Of a DNA stretch of 64,000 nucleotides, positions 1 through 8,294 are shown in pieces. Origin of the DNA: M0027 sp021713415 (GTDB taxonomy: Bacteria; Pseudomonadota; Gammaproteobacteria; Francisellales; Francisellaceae). The DNA is taken from NCBI GenBank assembly GCA_021713415.1, contig JAKJJQ010000004.1, positions 47,349 to 111,348 on the forward strand. The letters run 5' to 3'. Both the position numbers and the translations under genes were made by a program. Below the pieces are notes generated by a model. The model was not told where the DNA came from and ran no database searches. It was given only the letters and a program-made list of their open reading frames with translations. Every line of letters starts with the position of its first letter. Within the stretch, counting starts at the first letter, position 1.

Positions 1-550
1 TATACAAATTTAAATTTGACGTTGGCCTTACCAATTGAGTTAAGTAATTCTGAAATAAAAAGTAGGGGTCATTTTCAAGTAAACCAGTCGATGTAATCCC
101 AATGGGGCTATATAGCTTGGCTAATGCACTGGTTTGAATTTTTTTAACCTGGTTATTAGCTAATAGTTTGTAATCTGTAGTTGATAAAAGGGATAATCTA
201 TGTGGGTAAAATAAACTACCCCACGCTTTTTGTGTATCGGCTGTAATTTCATTGTTAATCTTTGCAAATAATTGCTCTTGAGTAAGCAGCTTTGTCAACT
301 GATCAGCCGCTTGATAGGCTGCTTTTTGATCTTTATTACCAACTAAGAAAATAATTTGATCGCCAAGTGTTGCTGATAAGTGCTCAGTTGCCTTTTTAAC
401 AATGGGTGATTGATCAGTCTCTGGTAATAAATCCAATATATTGGCATTAACTGGAAAGCCTCTAATAATCAGCGTCACTGCAAATGAAGTGCAAAAAATA
501 ACACTTAAGAGCAACCATAAAAAAAAACGCAATTTCGCATACTTCATCAT
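1..550 (-). CDS. apeM: MMPL/RND-type exporter of the aryl polyene cluster, 3' part outside the window
   Basis: Only the first 183 or so residues are inside the window, and the frame stays open to base 1. The protein begins with two Met codons and a basic stretch, then one membrane helix (about residues 8-28). A periplasmic segment follows, with the N-I-L-D-L-L-P-E-T motif and a later D-P-Y-F-L-F motif. Both are typical of the first periplasmic domain of MMPL-family exporters found in aryl polyene clusters, which are thought to move the lipid-linked pigment out of the inner membrane. The start lies 4 bases after the stop of the LolA-like gene, as expected for a translationally coupled operon. 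The family call is from motifs and context; the rest of the transporter cannot be seen. Confidence 0.8.
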   Translation of the reverse strand, partial: MMKYAKLRFFLWLLLSVIFCTSFAVTLIIRGFPVNANILDLLPETDQSPIVKKATEHLSATLGDQIIFLVGNKDQKAAYQAADQLTKLLTQEQLFAKINNEITADTQKAWGSLFYPHRLSLLSTTDYKLLANNQVKKIQTSALAKLYSPIGITSTGLLENDPYFLFQNYLTQLVRPTSNLNLY

Positions 551-554
551 CAAG

Positions 555-1187
555 CTACTTTTCTTTAATATTTGAGAAATAAATTTTCATCTGGTCTCCT
601 TGAGGCTGATTGACCTCAATAAATGATACATAGTTGCCGCCTGTAACAGTAATACTTTCTATCGCCTTATCCAGTGGTGAAGCAATCGGTACTAACTTAA
701 CTTGCCAATTATCACTTTTACCTTGAAAATCAATTTTAAAGTAAGATTTAACTAATTCAATATCTCCTTGAAATAATGACAGAAAAATATGTGTAAATGC
801 AAAAACGATTGGTTGATCTTTCTTATCAATAACTGTCGGTGGATTATCCGCAATCGTTTGGCTAATTCTAGTATCAGTTACGATTAATGTTGATTGAAAC
901 GGTTTTAGCTGATACCACTTAAGGCCATTGGTTTTCGATAGTTCAAACTGGCCGCTTGATATTAAAGGCTTTGATAATAAAGCAATTTTACGTATCTGTT
1001 TAAAATCACCAATGACTTTCTTTTGATTCGCCAATGTTGTTTTTACTGTATTAAATACTTTTAATTCACTTGCACTTAAATGATCAATATCTGTTGAATA
1101 GCCAACATTTAGTAATAAACATAAGCCCATCATAATCAAATATAGTTTTGATACAAAATAATTTAAAATGACATATGCATGCTTCAT
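555..1187 (-). CDS. apeL: LolA-like outer-membrane lipid carrier protein
   Basis: This 210-residue protein has a hydrophobic N-terminal signal (about residues 6-30) followed by a LolA-like domain. It shows the K-x-x-x-G-D-F-K-Q-x-R start, the G-Q-F-x-x-x-K-x-x-G-L-x-W segment and the late G-D-x-M-K-I-Y-F-S strand that are characteristic of the family. LolA-like proteins bind a lipid chain inside an open beta barrel in the periplasm. In this cluster the likely cargo is the aryl polyene lipid handed over by the adjacent exporter. The start ATG overlaps the stop of the thioesterase gene (TAATG), so translation is coupled. The length is normal for a LolA homologue. The role is inferred from fold and gene order. 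Confidence 0.8.
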   Translation of the reverse strand: MKHAYVILNYFVSKLYLIMMGLCLLLNVGYSTDIDHLSASELKVFNTVKTTLANQKKVIGDFKQIRKIALLSKPLISSGQFELSKTNGLKWYQLKPFQSTLIVTDTRISQTIADNPPTVIDKKDQPIVFAFTHIFLSLFQGDIELVKSYFKIDFQGKSDNWQVKLVPIASPLDKAIESITVTGGNYVSFIEVNQPQGDQMKIYFSNIKEK

Positions 1188-1630
1188 TAAGCCGATCCTT
1201 TTAATTGCGTAAATTTATCAATAATATGTTGTGGTGATTGATAATACATCTCTGAAGTATCAGCATTGACAGCGATTTGGATACTATAGGCTTTTGTCAA
1301 TTTATCACCGGTTTGTTTATCATAAATAATATACTGAATTTTAAGTCTATTTTCATATTCAACAATAAACGCATCAATTAAAATGACCTGCTTAAAATAA
1401 ATCGGCTTTATATACTTCACTCTAATATCAATCACAGGCCAAATTAAGCCTTCATTTTCCATATCAACATAATTATATCCCAATTTATCCAAAAGACGAC
1501 AGCGTGCAATCTCAAAATATTTAATATAATTACCATGCCAAACAATACGCATAGAATCAACATCAAAAAAAGGAATTTCTAATTCTGTTGTTTCAGAAAG
1601 TACTGCATTACGCTTAGATGTATTTATCAT
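1187..1630 (-). CDS. apeK: YbgC-like 4-hydroxybenzoyl-CoA-type thioesterase
   Basis: A 147-residue hotdog-fold thioesterase. Residues 21-35 carry the F-F-D-V-D-S-M-R-I-V-W-H-G-N-Y motif, whose aspartates match the catalytic position of the 4HBT/YbgC family. In aryl polyene clusters this enzyme sits just before the LolA-like carrier and the exporter, as here, and is assumed to edit or release acyl chains from the carrier protein. It lies 11 bases downstream of the LpxL-like gene and overlaps the next gene by one base. The substrate is inferred from context only. Confidence 0.83.
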   Translation of the reverse strand: MINTSKRNAVLSETTELEIPFFDVDSMRIVWHGNYIKYFEIARCRLLDKLGYNYVDMENEGLIWPVIDIRVKYIKPIYFKQVILIDAFIVEYENRLKIQYIIYDKQTGDKLTKAYSIQIAVNADTSEMYYQSPQHIIDKFTQLKGSA

Positions 1631-1641
1631 AATACCACCTT

Positions 1642-2556
1642 TTACTTATGCTTAGGTTTTGCCCAAAAATCATAAAAATTAAACCATTGATAAGGATATT
1701 TATCACAATATTTCATTAGAAAGTCACTATACTTTTGCGCATAAATTTTTAAATTGCCTGCTCTATTTTTTCGTGATAAGTCGACTGTCTCGGCAAACTT
1801 TTCATAAATAATGTCAAAATTCCGATTGGGCTTTTTCAAACAAAGCATCATATAGGTAGGCGCTTTTAATAAATGTGCCAAAATAAACGCACCTTCTGGA
1901 AAATAAGCTTTATGATCTAAAAAACAAGCCTCAACTGAACGAGTTGCATCACTAATAGAGGTTCGATCTGCAGCAATGACAATAAATTCGCCTTGATCTA
2001 TTTTTTCTTTTAACTCAATTGCTAATTTAATATCTGTTGACTGTAAGTGAATTAAATTAAGATCAGAAGCTGTATTAATTGACTGTAGCACTTGGTTAAA
2101 TTTCAACGCATGCTGGCTAAATACCAATGCATTAATTTTAGCACCGGATGCAATGCCACTTAATGCCCTTGCAATTTCAATATTACCTAAGTGTGCAGTT
2201 AATATGATGCCACCTTTTTTAGTTTTTAGCTGCTCTAAAAAAACATTTGCATTTGCAAAATTCACTTGATCAACTTTGATTTTACCTGACCAGACAGCAA
2301 ATTTATCAATTAAATGCTCTCCAAAACTTAAAAAATGTTTAAAGCGATTGAATCTACGTTGATCATTTGCTGTTAAATAGGCTAAATATTTGCCAGATGC
2401 ATCTCTTGCATTTTTTGCCAATATGTAATAATAAACCATCACAGGTACCATCAAGGTATAAGTTAGATAAAACCCTAACAAACGATAAGAAAAAAGTAGT
2501 ATTTTCAACCCGAAAAGGCTGCCCTTTTCCTTAATCTGCGACCAATGAGGACTCAC
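1642..2556 (-). CDS. LpxL/HtrB-like lysophospholipid acyltransferase (acyltransferase half of ApeJ)
   Basis: The 304-residue protein has an N-terminal hydrophobic segment (about residues 18-46). It then carries the LpxL/HtrB signature: H122-x4-E127 within A-H-L-G-N-I-E, and A-A-D-R-T near residue 197. These enzymes transfer fatty acyl chains at the inner membrane. Here the enzyme probably joins the polyene or a fatty acid to a glycerol- or sugar-lipid carrier. The start is a GTG that shares one base with the stop of the upstream glycosyltransferase (TAGTG). As I recall, the E. coli and Xenorhabdus clusters have one fused glycosyltransferase-acyltransferase protein (ApeJ); this organism has two separate genes in the same order. 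Confidence 0.8.
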   Translation of the reverse strand: MSPHWSQIKEKGSLFGLKILLFSYRLLGFYLTYTLMVPVMVYYYILAKNARDASGKYLAYLTANDQRRFNRFKHFLSFGEHLIDKFAVWSGKIKVDQVNFANANVFLEQLKTKKGGIILTAHLGNIEIARALSGIASGAKINALVFSQHALKFNQVLQSINTASDLNLIHLQSTDIKLAIELKEKIDQGEFIVIAADRTSISDATRSVEACFLDHKAYFPEGAFILAHLLKAPTYMMLCLKKPNRNFDIIYEKFAETVDLSRKNRAGNLKIYAQKYSDFLMKYCDKYPYQWFNFYDFWAKPKHK

Positions 2557-3293
2557 TACTTAAACTTCCTTAATAATAATTTTGGTAATCGTATGAGCAT
2601 AGCAAAAAATAATCGGCTATGCGTTAATGAAATTTTGATATTATCTTTTAAAACTTTAAAATGTGAACTGCCATCTGTAGGGTAAATAACCTTTGTTGGA
2701 ATAAATTTAACTGGCACGCCTTGCCAATAAAGTCTTACAATAATTGCAATATCAAATGCCATTCTTTGAGGTAATGTAATATTTGATAACAAAACCATCG
2801 TCTCTTTTAATGGGTAGATACGAAAGCCACACATACTTTCAACAATATCTAAACTTAATGTCTCTATTGCTACCCAAAAGTTAGTTATTTTTCTACCATA
2901 GACTCTACTTTTAGGCGCACTTTGATCATAAATAGGATAACCTGAGATTAAAGTATTTGGATGTTGGTTACTTAAATTCATAAAGGATCTAATATCCTCC
3001 ACATTATGCTGGTAATCAGCATCAATTTGCAATGCATGAGAAAATCCTTGTTCAAATGCACGCTTAAATCCTGCACACACAGCAACACCTTTACCAGAAT
3101 TTTCAGCTAAGGTAACTAACTCAATAAAATGATGCCTTTGTAATACTTGCTGAATGATTTTTTTAGTTATGAAATTACTGCCATCATCAACTAAAATACA
3201 AGGCAAATTATATTGGCTTAGTGCATCAAATAAAGCCATTAAACGATTACTATGATTATAATTTGGAACCACTATGCAAAGCTTATAGCTCAT
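2556..3293 (-). CDS. Family 2 glycosyltransferase (glycosyltransferase half of ApeJ)
   Basis: A soluble 245-residue GT-A glycosyltransferase. Its N-terminal nucleotide-sugar site reads V-V-P-N-Y-N-H, then V-D-D-G-S with D36-D37, then the metal-binding D91-A-D93. No membrane helices are visible. It resembles the N-terminal part of ApeJ and DPM1-like glycosyltransferases, and probably adds a sugar to the lipid anchor of the aryl polyene. The start overlaps the end of the dehydratase gene by four bases (ATGA) and the end overlaps the acyltransferase start. The donor and acceptor cannot be read from the sequence. Confidence 0.82.
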   Translation of the reverse strand: MSYKLCIVVPNYNHSNRLMALFDALSQYNLPCILVDDGSNFITKKIIQQVLQRHHFIELVTLAENSGKGVAVCAGFKRAFEQGFSHALQIDADYQHNVEDIRSFMNLSNQHPNTLISGYPIYDQSAPKSRVYGRKITNFWVAIETLSLDIVESMCGFRIYPLKETMVLLSNITLPQRMAFDIAIIVRLYWQGVPVKFIPTKVIYPTDGSSHFKVLKDNIKISLTHSRLFFAMLIRLPKLLLRKFK

Positions 3294-3694
3294 AAATCCC
3301 TCTGAAGTCGGATTTTGCCTGATGAATAAGCCACATCATCTTTTAAATATTTAAAGATGAGCATTTCATTTTTAATCATTAATTCAAGTGTAATATGCGT
3401 TTTAGGCTTAATCACTTTCATAAATTTCATTGCATCAACTGCTGATATATCTGCTCGTTGCAAACCAAAATACTCACATGCATAATGGATTGCTAAATCT
3501 AGCTGAGCAACACCAGGTAAAATTGGGCAACTGTCAAAATGTCCTTTAAAATATACCAGGTTCTCAGGTATATAAAAATCTATTAATACATAGTCTGATT
3601 TTTGAGTTTGACAAACAATAAGCTCAAACTTTTTTATGACTTTTGTATCAAGTGCTTTGTTTTTATCATCCATATAAATGCCTTTTTTCATCAA
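3290..3694 (-). CDS. apeI: FabA/FabZ-like 3-hydroxyacyl-ACP dehydratase
   Basis: A 134-residue single hotdog domain. It shows the FabZ-like active-site stretch G-H-F (H52) followed by P-I-L-P-G-V-A-Q (57-64), then an L-A-I-H-Y helix. It removes water from the 3-hydroxyacyl intermediate in each cycle, giving the conjugated double bonds of the pigment. In characterised aryl polyene systems ApeI pairs with a second dehydratase, ApeP, which is not in this window. The gene overlaps both neighbours by four bases. The start has two consecutive Met codons and a later Met at residue 8, so the exact N-terminus is uncertain. Confidence 0.85.
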   Translation of the reverse strand: MMKKGIYMDDKNKALDTKVIKKFELIVCQTQKSDYVLIDFYIPENLVYFKGHFDSCPILPGVAQLDLAIHYACEYFGLQRADISAVDAMKFMKVIKPKTHITLELMIKNEMLIFKYLKDDVAYSSGKIRLQRDL

Positions 3695-5043
3695 TCAAAT
3701 AACTGCTTAATTTCATTAAACAATATCTTACTTTGACTATTAATTGGTATCTTTTTAACATAACGAAATTTTTTTGGAATTAAAACTGCATCAAAATAAT
3801 TACTCAAATATTGTTTTAGCTGATCATTAATAGCACGTTTGCCATTAGCTTCTAATTTTAATTTACCTACGTCAGATAAGACAATTACAACAGCAGTAAA
3901 CTGTCTATATGACTCTAAAACTAAACAATAACAATCTGCCACTAATTCAGATAGTTTAAGCTTTTGCTCCATTGCATCTAAAGACAGACGTTTACTTTCC
4001 ACTTTAACAATTCTATCTAACCTACCTAATAGTTGAAAATGATTCTGATCAACTAGTTTAACTTGATCGCTCATAACAAAGACTTCATTTTTACTCTGCA
4101 TAAAAAATGGCGACGCTACAAGCAAGGCACTTTGTTGATTTTGACTAATTTTAACATCTTTAAATACTTGCCATAGCAGGTTTTTTAATTGACATCGATA
4201 GGCAATTGCGCCTGTTTCACTACTGCCATAAATCTCAATAACATCAATATCCATTAATTTTTTAATCATTTGGGCATCTGGATAAGCTAAAGCCCCCCCT
4301 GAAGATAGTATGACTAACTTTTCTGATAGATTAACTGATGTCGTCATCCTAGATAATAAGCCAGGTGATGAGATAAAAACAGTTTTTTTATCAAGGTAAG
4401 GATCTAGCTGCTCTGGATAATTAATTAGCTTTGTTGCAATTAAGCGACCTGTTATTAAAGGCCATAAAATATAAAATGTTAATCCATACAAATGCTGTGG
4501 TAAAACACTAGTATAAAAAACACAATCAATAACAAGATGGCCGAATGCTTTTTCAATTGCATTTAACTCTTCATTCATATTAGCCAATGTACGTATAATT
4601 TTTTTAGGCTTACCACTTGAACCTGAGGTAAATAAAATTATAAGTTGTTCGGCATCTAATGTTAACTGATCGATATTTAATTTTTTATCATTTAGAACCG
4701 ATTGTTGAGTATATGCACTTTGTTCATGATCCTTATCATTTAAGGTACCATCATAATGCTCACTTAAATCTGACAGCGTACCAGTTAGGGCATTCGGTAA
4801 CAATACTGGTATTTTCTTAGCCAATAACACACTAAATAAATCAATGATAAAATATAATGGATCTTGAGAACAAATTGCCCAATACACTTGCTTTTGAGTA
4901 AGTAACTGCTCTTTTCTTATCATAATTGCTGTTAAAAACTCATTGGCTTGAATCAATTGATCATCGACGATAAATAAATTACGCTGCTTAAGGTACATTG
5001 TTTTTAGTAGCGTCATTAAATTACATGTTTTATCTCGAGCCAT
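3691..5043 (-). CDS. apeH: AMP-dependent acyl-ACP ligase (aryl starter activation)
   Basis: A 450-residue ANL-superfamily adenylating enzyme. The phosphate-binding loop is F-T-S-G-S-S-G-K-P-K-K (138-148) and the A5 motif is Y-G-S-S-E-T-G (272-278). The G-R-L-D-R hinge lies near residue 337, and a C-terminal lysine sits within S-Q-S-K-I-L-F. In aryl polyene synthesis this enzyme activates 4-hydroxybenzoate and loads it on the acyl carrier protein. It is shorter than a typical 520-residue acyl-CoA ligase, as usual for ApeH. The gene sits 11 bases after the membrane-protein gene and overlaps the dehydratase gene. Confidence 0.85.
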   Translation of the reverse strand: MARDKTCNLMTLLKTMYLKQRNLFIVDDQLIQANEFLTAIMIRKEQLLTQKQVYWAICSQDPLYFIIDLFSVLLAKKIPVLLPNALTGTLSDLSEHYDGTLNDKDHEQSAYTQQSVLNDKKLNIDQLTLDAEQLIILFTSGSSGKPKKIIRTLANMNEELNAIEKAFGHLVIDCVFYTSVLPQHLYGLTFYILWPLITGRLIATKLINYPEQLDPYLDKKTVFISSPGLLSRMTTSVNLSEKLVILSSGGALAYPDAQMIKKLMDIDVIEIYGSSETGAIAYRCQLKNLLWQVFKDVKISQNQQSALLVASPFFMQSKNEVFVMSDQVKLVDQNHFQLLGRLDRIVKVESKRLSLDAMEQKLKLSELVADCYCLVLESYRQFTAVVIVLSDVGKLKLEANGKRAINDQLKQYLSNYFDAVLIPKKFRYVKKIPINSQSKILFNEIKQLFD

Positions 5044-5054
5044 TAAAATTTCAC

Positions 5055-5636
5055 TTAGCTTAACTTTCGTTTTACGTTTAAACGAATCATATATTCAACA
5101 ATAAAAATTAAGCCAATTAAAATATAAGCTATAAGGCCATTATATAATGTCCAAATTTTCATTGAGGTAAATAGCGCTGTAACTATTGCTATCAAACCAT
5201 TGATAATGAAAAAGACCATCCATACTAAAGTTACCTTGCGCATATAAGTAATCGCTTCTTTTGGAAATGGTTGTTTGTCAATGACAGAGGCAAAACGTTC
5301 AATCATTGTCGGTGGAAAAATAAAAGAATACAAAAAGACCAAAAATAATAAAACATTAACAAAAAATGGATACAATAAAATCCAGTAATGACTATCAAAA
5401 ATCAAAGCAAATAAACATAGCATTAAGCCACTAACAACCATAAGAATAATCATCATACTAGATAATGTAAATTGTGCTTTTTGATTAAGCCAATTCATTA
5501 AAAATAATCTTAATACAAAAATAAATCCAAGAATGATAATTAAATAACGCAATGTAAATAAGCTTAAGCCAAAATAAATAATAAAAGGATAAGCTATTAA
5601 TAATAAGCCTATAATCAATCGGATTAATTGTTTCAT
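5055..5636 (-). CDS. apeG: COG4648-type polytopic membrane protein of aryl polyene clusters
   Basis: A 193-residue, very hydrophobic protein with five or six predicted helices (near residues 3-22, 24-46, 57-80, 84-108, 130-153 and 160-185). It includes the R-x-x-T-x-x-W-x-x-F-F-x-x-N-G pattern seen in this family. Its place between the acyl carrier proteins and the AMP ligase matches ApeG in characterised clusters. The biochemical role is not established; a membrane scaffold or a transfer role are both possible. Start and end are unambiguous and spacing to neighbours is about 11 bases on each side. Confidence 0.75.
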   Translation of the reverse strand: MKQLIRLIIGLLLIAYPFIIYFGLSLFTLRYLIIILGFIFVLRLFLMNWLNQKAQFTLSSMMIILMVVSGLMLCLFALIFDSHYWILLYPFFVNVLLFLVFLYSFIFPPTMIERFASVIDKQPFPKEAITYMRKVTLVWMVFFIINGLIAIVTALFTSMKIWTLYNGLIAYILIGLIFIVEYMIRLNVKRKLS

Positions 5637-5648
5637 TTACTTTGATTC

Positions 5649-5909
5649 TTAAGCATCTTCTGACAAAACCTGCTCAATTACACTAACTACATCTGCAACC
5701 GTTCTAACTGATTTAAATTCTTCAGGGTTAAACTTTCTTTTTGTTACTTCTTGCAATTGAACGATTAAATCTACTGCATCAATTGAATCTAAGTCTAAAT
5801 CTTCATATAAACGTGATTCTAATGTTACATCTTCTGGCTCTATTTCAAAGAGTTTTTCAAACATTTTCTTTAGTTCGTTAAAAATCTGCTCTTTAGTATA
5901 AGTCATCAT
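5649..5909 (-). CDS. apeF: Acyl carrier protein (second of the pair)
   Basis: An acidic 86-residue acyl carrier protein. The phosphopantetheine attachment site is D-L-D-L-D-S-I-D, with the modified serine at residue 42. It probably carries the growing aryl polyene chain alongside ApeE. The gene overlaps the preceding carrier-protein gene by four bases (ATGA), and two consecutive Met codons make the exact start uncertain by one residue. Assigning E and F rests on gene order. Confidence 0.88.
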   Translation of the reverse strand: MMTYTKEQIFNELKKMFEKLFEIEPEDVTLESRLYEDLDLDSIDAVDLIVQLQEVTKRKFNPEEFKSVRTVADVVSVIEQVLSEDA

Positions 5910-6181
5910 TTTACTTCCGCTTTATTATTTAAAATAAACACAGCTAAATTATGTATATTTTCAAAGTGCTTTTTCGTTGCTTCATTATCTGAATCTATCG
6001 TTATATTGTAGCGTTTTTTAATGGCAACACCTAACTCTAAAGCATCGATAGAATCAAGACCCAAACCATTATCATCATCACCAAATAATGGTTGATCTGC
6101 TTGAATATCCTCAGGTGTTAAATCTTCAAGGTTTAATACATCAATAACCATCTGTTTAATTTCATCTTCAAATTCACTCAT
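5906..6181 (-). CDS. apeE: Acyl carrier protein (first of the pair)
   Basis: An acidic 91-residue acyl carrier protein with the attachment motif G-L-G-L-D-S-I-D-A-L-E-L, the modified serine being residue 44. It diverges from the second carrier protein in having an acidic D-D-D-N insert just before the motif, so the two are probably not interchangeable. The gene overlaps both neighbours (8 bases with the upstream acyltransferase, 4 with the downstream carrier protein), which shows strong translational coupling. Confidence 0.88.
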   Translation of the reverse strand: MSEFEDEIKQMVIDVLNLEDLTPEDIQADQPLFGDDDNGLGLDSIDALELGVAIKKRYNITIDSDNEATKKHFENIHNLAVFILNNKAEVK

Positions 6182-6947
6182 TGCTTAAACTACCTTCTGT
6201 TAATTTTTCTTCTAAATACCTTGTTAAGCGCCGTGCTGCTAATGACGGCAGCTGATTAGCATCATTTAAAAATGTTTGTGGATTAATTTTTTCACCAACA
6301 ACTACTTTAAAGTTTACACATCTATCCGGAATTTGGTACCACTTAAGTTCTTTAGTTAGTGTTCTTGGTTGACAGGTAATATAAATTAAACGAATTGGCA
6401 CATCTAAGCGAATCGCAATTTGGGCTGCACCTCGCTTTAACTGAATTGGCTGATTGACAACACTACGAGTACCTTCAGGAAATAACAATACATTATTACC
6501 ATACGCCAAGCTCAAACGCAAATTATTAAAAGTATCTTCATTTTGTTCATTAGCGATATAACCTGCTGCCTGGATGACTCGTTTGACAAAAAAATTATTC
6601 CAAAGCTCTGATTTAACAATATTATCACAACTACTTAATTCAGATGTAATGACAACATAATCAATTAATGATGGATGATTAGCAATGAATAATGTTGACT
6701 GATCTGATAATAGTTTCTCTTTGCCTTCAAAACTAAATTTTGCTAACCCTAGTGTTTGCATTAATAAAACAAACAAACGAAAATTAACTGAAATTGCATG
6801 TTGGACTTTATATTTTCTTTTATTTTTAGGCGAGCATATAATAATCAAAGGGATGGTAAAATAAGCTAAAATCAATGCACCAATACCAAATACGCCAAAT
6901 GCAAATGCAGTTGCAAATAAACGCCAAATATAATTGATATATTTCAT
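6174..6947 (-). CDS. apeD: 1-acyl-sn-glycerol-3-phosphate acyltransferase-like enzyme
   Basis: A PlsC-type acyltransferase of 257 residues. It has an N-terminal membrane segment (about residues 8-38), then the catalytic N-H-P-S-L-I-D motif (H91, D96) and the F-P-E-G-T-R-S substrate motif (156-162). In the pigment cluster it probably attaches an acyl chain to a glycerol-phosphate or similar anchor. I chose the ATG at 6947 because it forms a TAATG overlap with the stop of the upstream gene; a longer reading from 6965 would add six residues. Acyl donor and acceptor are not visible. Confidence 0.82.
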   Translation of the reverse strand: MKYINYIWRLFATAFAFGVFGIGALILAYFTIPLIIICSPKNKRKYKVQHAISVNFRLFVLLMQTLGLAKFSFEGKEKLLSDQSTLFIANHPSLIDYVVITSELSSCDNIVKSELWNNFFVKRVIQAAGYIANEQNEDTFNNLRLSLAYGNNVLLFPEGTRSVVNQPIQLKRGAAQIAIRLDVPIRLIYITCQPRTLTKELKWYQIPDRCVNFKVVVGEKINPQTFLNDANQLPSLAARRLTRYLEEKLTEGSLSNE

Positions 6948-7666
6948 TAAACACCCAACTGCCATATAAATTTTTGAGTTAAGCTATACTGTTCTAACGT
7001 TTGATTAACCAAACCACTACGGTACCACTTAAAAAATTCAATTGCAGGTATTAGACCTACTTTATTTGTATTCATATCGTTTTGAGCAATTTCACATGAA
7101 GATATATCAATTCCTAAGCTTGCTTTATTTTTTTCTGAGTTTTTAAGTAGTAATGCCATAGCATATGCACAATCATAGGCTATATTTAAGTTTTGATAAC
7201 ATGCTGCTAATCGTTGATCAAAGATAACGACTAAAGCTGTTTTATTTTTATGTTGATTTAAAAAACTCATTGCATCTAAGACAGTCATCAAAAATGTATC
7301 TACCCCTGCTGCAATTGAAGTCACAGGCTGATTTAATTTTTTAATAATTGTATATAAACCAGCAGTAGCATTATGTACAGCTAAAGAAAATTTCATTGGG
7401 CTTAGTGCTTCTTTATCGCTAATTGAGTTTAATACATTAACTGTATTATCTAGTTCACCATGTTGAGAGCCAAAGGCAATATAATCGATTGTATCAATCG
7501 TTTGATTTATATTTTTATCTGTTATCGTCAATGCCGCAGTTAATGCTAATTTACTAACATGGCTTAAGCGTCTTCTATATTGTGCTGGAATGATTGTTTG
7601 ATACTGATGCAAGTCATCAGGTATAAGCAAGAGACTATCAACAACTTGTAACTTACTTTTAAACAT
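6947..7666 (-). CDS. apeC: Beta-ketoacyl synthase N-terminal-domain protein, chain-length-factor-like
   Basis: A 239-residue protein of the short ketosynthase-like family (Ketoacyl-synt_2 type). It carries the S-P-M-K-F-S-L-A-V-H-N-A-T-A-G motif (residues 89-103). Where a condensing ketosynthase has its nucleophilic cysteine, this protein reads S-I-A-A-G-V-D-T-F, so it has no active-site Cys. That fits a non-catalytic chain length factor paired with a full ketosynthase (ApeO) encoded elsewhere. It is the first gene of the minus-strand operon. The start is ambiguous: an upstream TTG at 7675 would add three residues, and no strong ribosome site decides it. Confidence 0.75.
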   Translation of the reverse strand: MFKSKLQVVDSLLLIPDDLHQYQTIIPAQYRRRLSHVSKLALTAALTITDKNINQTIDTIDYIAFGSQHGELDNTVNVLNSISDKEALSPMKFSLAVHNATAGLYTIIKKLNQPVTSIAAGVDTFLMTVLDAMSFLNQHKNKTALVVIFDQRLAACYQNLNIAYDCAYAMALLLKNSEKNKASLGIDISSCEIAQNDMNTNKVGLIPAIEFFKWYRSGLVNQTLEQYSLTQKFIWQLGV

Positions 7667-7863
7667 ATCACACAACTACTATCTAAACTTTCAAAAAACA
7701 CAAACTAACTTACCATTAAATATACTGCTTATTCCTTAAGCTTACGCATCGCTATTACAGCAGATTTTCAAAAAATAGCAATAAATAAATACGAAACTAG
7801 AGACGTAGATTAAATTTTGTTTTATTCTATGGCCTACTCATCGCTTTAAATCGAGAAGGATTC

Positions 7864-8280
7864 ATGATCATGCAAGGACTATTCAAACAAAAAGTCTTTC
7901 AGTTAAGTATTATTTTAATTGCTGGCATCTTATTAACCGCCTGCTCACGCATACAGCCAATCACTAACTACAACCAACAAAATGTACCTGCTGGATTAAG
8001 CATAGCCCAAGTTAAACAAGCAATCACTCAAGGTGCTGAGAAACGCAAATGGGTAGTAACAGAAGTTAATTCAAATAAGTTACAAGCAACTTATACATCA
8101 CACAGCCATGTTGCAGTAGTTGATATTCCATATTCAACTAAACAATACTCATTAATTTATGCTTCGAGTAAAAATTTGGATGCTGATGGTAATATGATCC
8201 ATTATAACTATAACCGTTGGGTAAGAAATTTAAATAAAGATATCCAATCAGAATTTAATCAAATACCAACGCACGAGTAA
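7864..8280 (+). CDS. Small lipoprotein next to the aryl polyene operon
   Basis: A 138-residue protein with a lipoprotein signal. A hydrophobic stretch (11-24) ends in the lipobox L-L-T-A-C, with the lipidated cysteine at residue 27. The mature part is about 110 residues and predicted to mix beta and alpha structure. No clear domain is recognised. It is divergent from the aryl polyene operon and lies 14 bases upstream of the methyltransferase gene, so the two are probably cotranscribed. As I recall, similar small lipoproteins with a methyltransferase accompany many aryl polyene clusters, so a role in pigment export or anchoring is plausible but unproven. An upstream GAGAAGGA lies close to the start; the second ATG (codon 3) is also possible. 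Confidence 0.75.
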   Translation: MIMQGLFKQKVFQLSIILIAGILLTACSRIQPITNYNQQNVPAGLSIAQVKQAITQGAEKRKWVVTEVNSNKLQATYTSHSHVAVVDIPYSTKQYSLIYASSKNLDADGNMIHYNYNRWVRNLNKDIQSEFNQIPTHE

Positions 8281-8294
8281 AGGCTTCTCTTTCA

